From positions 286,565 to 350,564 of the forward strand of contig NZ_JAFBFH010000001.1 in NCBI RefSeq assembly GCF_016909185.1: a stretch of 64,000 nt of DNA, given 5' to 3'. This document shows, piece by piece, positions 61,913-64,000 of the stretch. The first letter of the stretch is position 1. Each line of letters starts with the position of its first letter. The notes beneath the pieces were generated by a model. The model was not told the DNA's origin and searched no databases. It saw only the letters and a list, made by a program, of their open reading frames with translations. The translations under genes were made by a program, and so were the position numbers. Origin of the DNA: Siminovitchia thermophila. GTDB taxonomy: Bacteria > Bacillota > Bacilli > Bacillales > Bacillaceae_C.

Positions 61913-64000
61913 CTACATTTTTTTATAGACCGGAATATCATAAATGAGTTTATAAGAGCCTAGTAGACTATATAAATTATGAATTTGATTAATTTGTTTT
62001 ACTGCCCAACCGATATCCGTTGCATATTGATGGGAGGCTCTTCCATTTGCAGCTGATGCCGCCGGGTTCCATCTCATTTTATATATGGTATTCTGGCCTT
62101 TGCCAATATAACCTTGTGCAATGAATTTTGCCCCGCCAATAATCGCATCTTCAGGTGTGAACCAGCCTGCATTATAGGCAAATTGAGCGCCTTTTGCCAC
62201 TGCGTCTCCATCTTTTGCACCGATGCCGTACATATTATAGACCGTTCTTCCATTTACTTTGACACCATTTGCCAATCTGGAAGAGCCGTTGCCTGTTTCC
62301 AACAATGCATGGGAAATTAAATATAGTTCGTTAACTCCGTATAACTGTCCTGCTCTTATGAAAGCAGCAGCTTTTCCACTTAATATTCCTTTTCTGTAAA
62401 GAATATTTTGATTTACTTCTGTCGCTTGAATATGTGTAGGTTTGGATAAATTGATAAACTGCAGCGACTTGACCGGATCATTCACAAAGTTGTTTGGGTC
62501 CACATAATATCTTACATCATCTGGACTTGCATTCACCCAAGTCTTATTATATTGTACCTGATACCATGTATGACCGTCTGTACCTTTTATAGAAGAAATG
62601 ATTTTTAAACGAGTGCCCCTTTGAACTTGTCCTACTGTCCAAAAGTTTGTTCCGGCTCCGCCCCTTACGTTCCAGTTGCTTCCTTGAACAATTCCTGATG
62701 AACGAGAATCCATTTTTAATGCATCTGCCCGTATGTATGTTTGATATTTCTTGTCGGTCTGCGGCTTTGCCGCCATTTGAATCTTGACCATTTCATCTAA
62801 CGTCAGATCATAATTGCTATACATTGTGGATCCTTTACCATTCTCTTGTGGTGTATCCAATTTGGCGGATAAATATTGTGAGCTCACATAACCGGTTTTT
62901 CCGTTCACCGATACTTTGGCCCAGCCATCTTTTTCAGAAAGAAAATTAACGACAGTACCATTGGCCAGTTTTGCAATAACCGAGGCACTTAGTGATGGCG
63001 ATGACCGCAAATTTAAATTTGATCCTGCATTTATGTTTACATATTTGACCTGTCCTCCGGGAGCATTGTTATCTTGCCCACCGCCTGTAGCAGGAGGTGT
63101 AGCCGCGAGATATTTTGACTGGACATATCCATCCTTGCCATAGGCGCGAATTTTGGCCCATCCATTTTCTTCTGAGTATACAAGCACTGGAACTCCCGAG
63201 GCTATGTTTACCATGACTGATGCCTGTGATGAAGGTTTCGTGTGCATGCTTATTCCAGAAATAGATGCATGATTGACATATTTCGTTATCGTTTTTCCTG
63301 GGGCCGAAGGACTCGGAGTTGGCGCTGTTGGCGCACCCGACTGGCTTGACAAGTATTGACTGCTTACATAGCCGGTCTTGCCGTTTGCCGTTACTTTTGC
63401 CCAGCCGTTGGATTCCGATAGCACTGATACTTGGGTACCTCTGGACAATTTGCCGATAACTGATCCACGCGTTGACGCTGTGCTCCGCAGGTTCAGGTTA
63501 GAGCCGGCATTTACCGACACATATTTCGTTGTCACTTTGCCTGGTGCAGAAGGACTCGGAGTGGCCGAACCCGACTGGCTTGACAAGTATTGACTGCTTA
63601 CATAGCCGGTCCTGCCGTTTGCCGTTACTTTTGCCCAACCGTTGGATTCCGAGATCACTGACACTTGGGTCCCTCTGGACAATTTGCCGATAACTGATCC
63701 ACGCGTTGACGCTGTGCTCCTGAGATTCAGATTGGAGCCGGCATTTACCGACACATATTTCGTTATCGTTTTTCCTGGGGCAGAAGGACTCGGAGTGGCC
63801 GAACCCGACTGGCTTGACAAGTATTGACTGCTTACATAGCCTGTCTTACCGTTTGCTGTCACTTTTGCCCAACCGTTGGATTCTGATAGCACTGATACTT
63901 GGGTACCTCTGGACAATTTGCCGATAACTGATCCACGCGTTGACGCTGTGCTCCTGAGATTCAGATTGGAGCCGGCATTTACCGACACATATTTCGTTAT
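61913..64000 (-). CDS. SH3-repeat glucosaminidase autolysin (5' end outside window)
   Basis: At least 691 codons are visible; the 5' end continues beyond the right edge. The N-terminal part has repeated bacterial SH3 domains. Three are nearly identical, joined by Pro/Ser-rich linkers (TPSPSAPGK). Then come two divergent ones (ISGISMHTKPSSQASVMVNI; NINAGSNLNLRSSPSLSASV) and a further SH3-like unit (SNWNVRGGAGTNFWTVGQVQ). The C-terminal about 170 residues are an endo-beta-N-acetylglucosaminidase of the LytD type with LYLISHALLETGNGSSRLAN (catalytic Glu) and YNMYGIGAKDGDAVAKGAQF. It cuts peptidoglycan and binds the wall through the SH3 units. Confidence 0.92.
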   Translation of the reverse strand: MTKYVSVNAGSNLNLRSTASTRGSVIGKLSRGTQVSVLSESNGWAKVTANGKTGYVSSQYLSSQSGSATPSPSAPGKTITKYVSVNAGSNLNLRSTASTRGSVIGKLSRGTQVSVISESNGWAKVTANGRTGYVSSQYLSSQSGSATPSPSAPGKVTTKYVSVNAGSNLNLRSTASTRGSVIGKLSRGTQVSVLSESNGWAKVTANGKTGYVSSQYLSSQSGAPTAPTPSPSAPGKTITKYVNHASISGISMHTKPSSQASVMVNIASGVPVLVYSEENGWAKIRAYGKDGYVQSKYLAATPPATGGGQDNNAPGGQVKYVNINAGSNLNLRSSPSLSASVIAKLANGTVVNFLSEKDGWAKVSVNGKTGYVSSQYLSAKLDTPQENGKGSTMYSNYDLTLDEMVKIQMAAKPQTDKKYQTYIRADALKMDSRSSGIVQGSNWNVRGGAGTNFWTVGQVQRGTRLKIISSIKGTDGHTWYQVQYNKTWVNASPDDVRYYVDPNNFVNDPVKSLQFINLSKPTHIQATEVNQNILYRKGILSGKAAAFIRAGQLYGVNELYLISHALLETGNGSSRLANGVKVNGRTVYNMYGIGAKDGDAVAKGAQFAYNAGWFTPEDAIIGGAKFIAQGYIGKGQNTIYKMRWNPAASAANGRASHQYATDIGWAVKQINQIHNLYSLLGSYKLIYDIPVYKKM
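63503..64000 (-). repeat. 234-bp tandem repeats within the autolysin gene
   Basis: The marker GCCGGCATTTACCGACACAT recurs at 63503, 63737 and 63971, exactly 234 bp apart (78 codons: one SH3 domain plus linker). The units are nearly identical at DNA level, so copy number probably changes by recombination. The array continues past the window edge. Confidence 0.9.

Noticed and set aside
63378..63827. Repeated plus-strand open frames opposite the autolysin gene
   Set aside because: They are antisense shadows of the SH3 repeats with no ribosome site.

Overview
The window reads as a low-GC Gram-positive chromosome of the Bacillaceae (genus not resolved). The chromosomal genes have close Bacillus subtilis counterparts (a DgkB-type lipid kinase, an RlmCD-type rRNA methyltransferase, an ECF sigma/anti-sigma operon), Shine-Dalgarno sites are strong AGGAGG types, and TTG/GTG starts are common. 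There are three blocks.

(1) Positions 1 to about 28.5 kb hold a tailed-phage prophage, nearly all on the minus strand. Read right to left it has a sigma-like early gene, a replication module (DUF2800, DUF2815, family A polymerase, BRO/KilAC antirepressor, primase-helicase, an iteron-rich candidate origin, VRR-NUC, SNF2 helicase), a late-gene activator followed by two repeated late-promoter elements, then HNH endonuclease, small terminase, a cargo stretch, large terminase, portal, ClpP-like protease, HK97 capsid, head-tail joining genes, tail tube, tail chaperones with a -1 frameshift, and the start of the tape measure. The cargo between the terminase genes holds a SAM synthetase, two DNA methyltransferases, an amidoligase with a gamma-glutamylcyclotransferase, and, on the opposite strand, an Erm rRNA methyltransferase with two leader peptides and an intact attenuator. 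No integrase, repressor or lysis gene is visible; the left end lies outside the window.

(2) Positions 28.7-35.8 kb form a minus-strand defence island next to the early end of the prophage: an HTH-fused cytosine-C5 methyltransferase, McrB and McrC (a GTP-dependent restriction system resembling LlaJI/BsuMI), then a second unit made of an Abi-C protein and an unusually large ImmA/IrrE metallopeptidase with a C-terminal HTH. A perfect inverted repeat overlaps the predicted promoter of that second unit. This pair is the best candidate for an undescribed system.

(3) Positions 35.9-64 kb are mainly host chromosome: RlmCD, a 114-bp tandem repeat array, a DUF3298-type protein, adjacent c-di-GMP genes (EAL; CBS-GGDEF), an IclR regulator with permease and creatininase-family amidohydrolase, a sirtuin, an NhaC-type antiporter with a saccharopine-dehydrogenase-like gene, a PCYCGC lipoprotein, a GNAT acetyltransferase, DgkB, a four-gene ECF sigma operon, a FAD-linked oxidase with a half-size MFS protein, DUF421, an ABC transporter whose upstream region shares a promoter architecture with the ECF operon, and an SH3-repeat glucosaminidase running off the right edge. 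Several degraded genes lie in the gaps.
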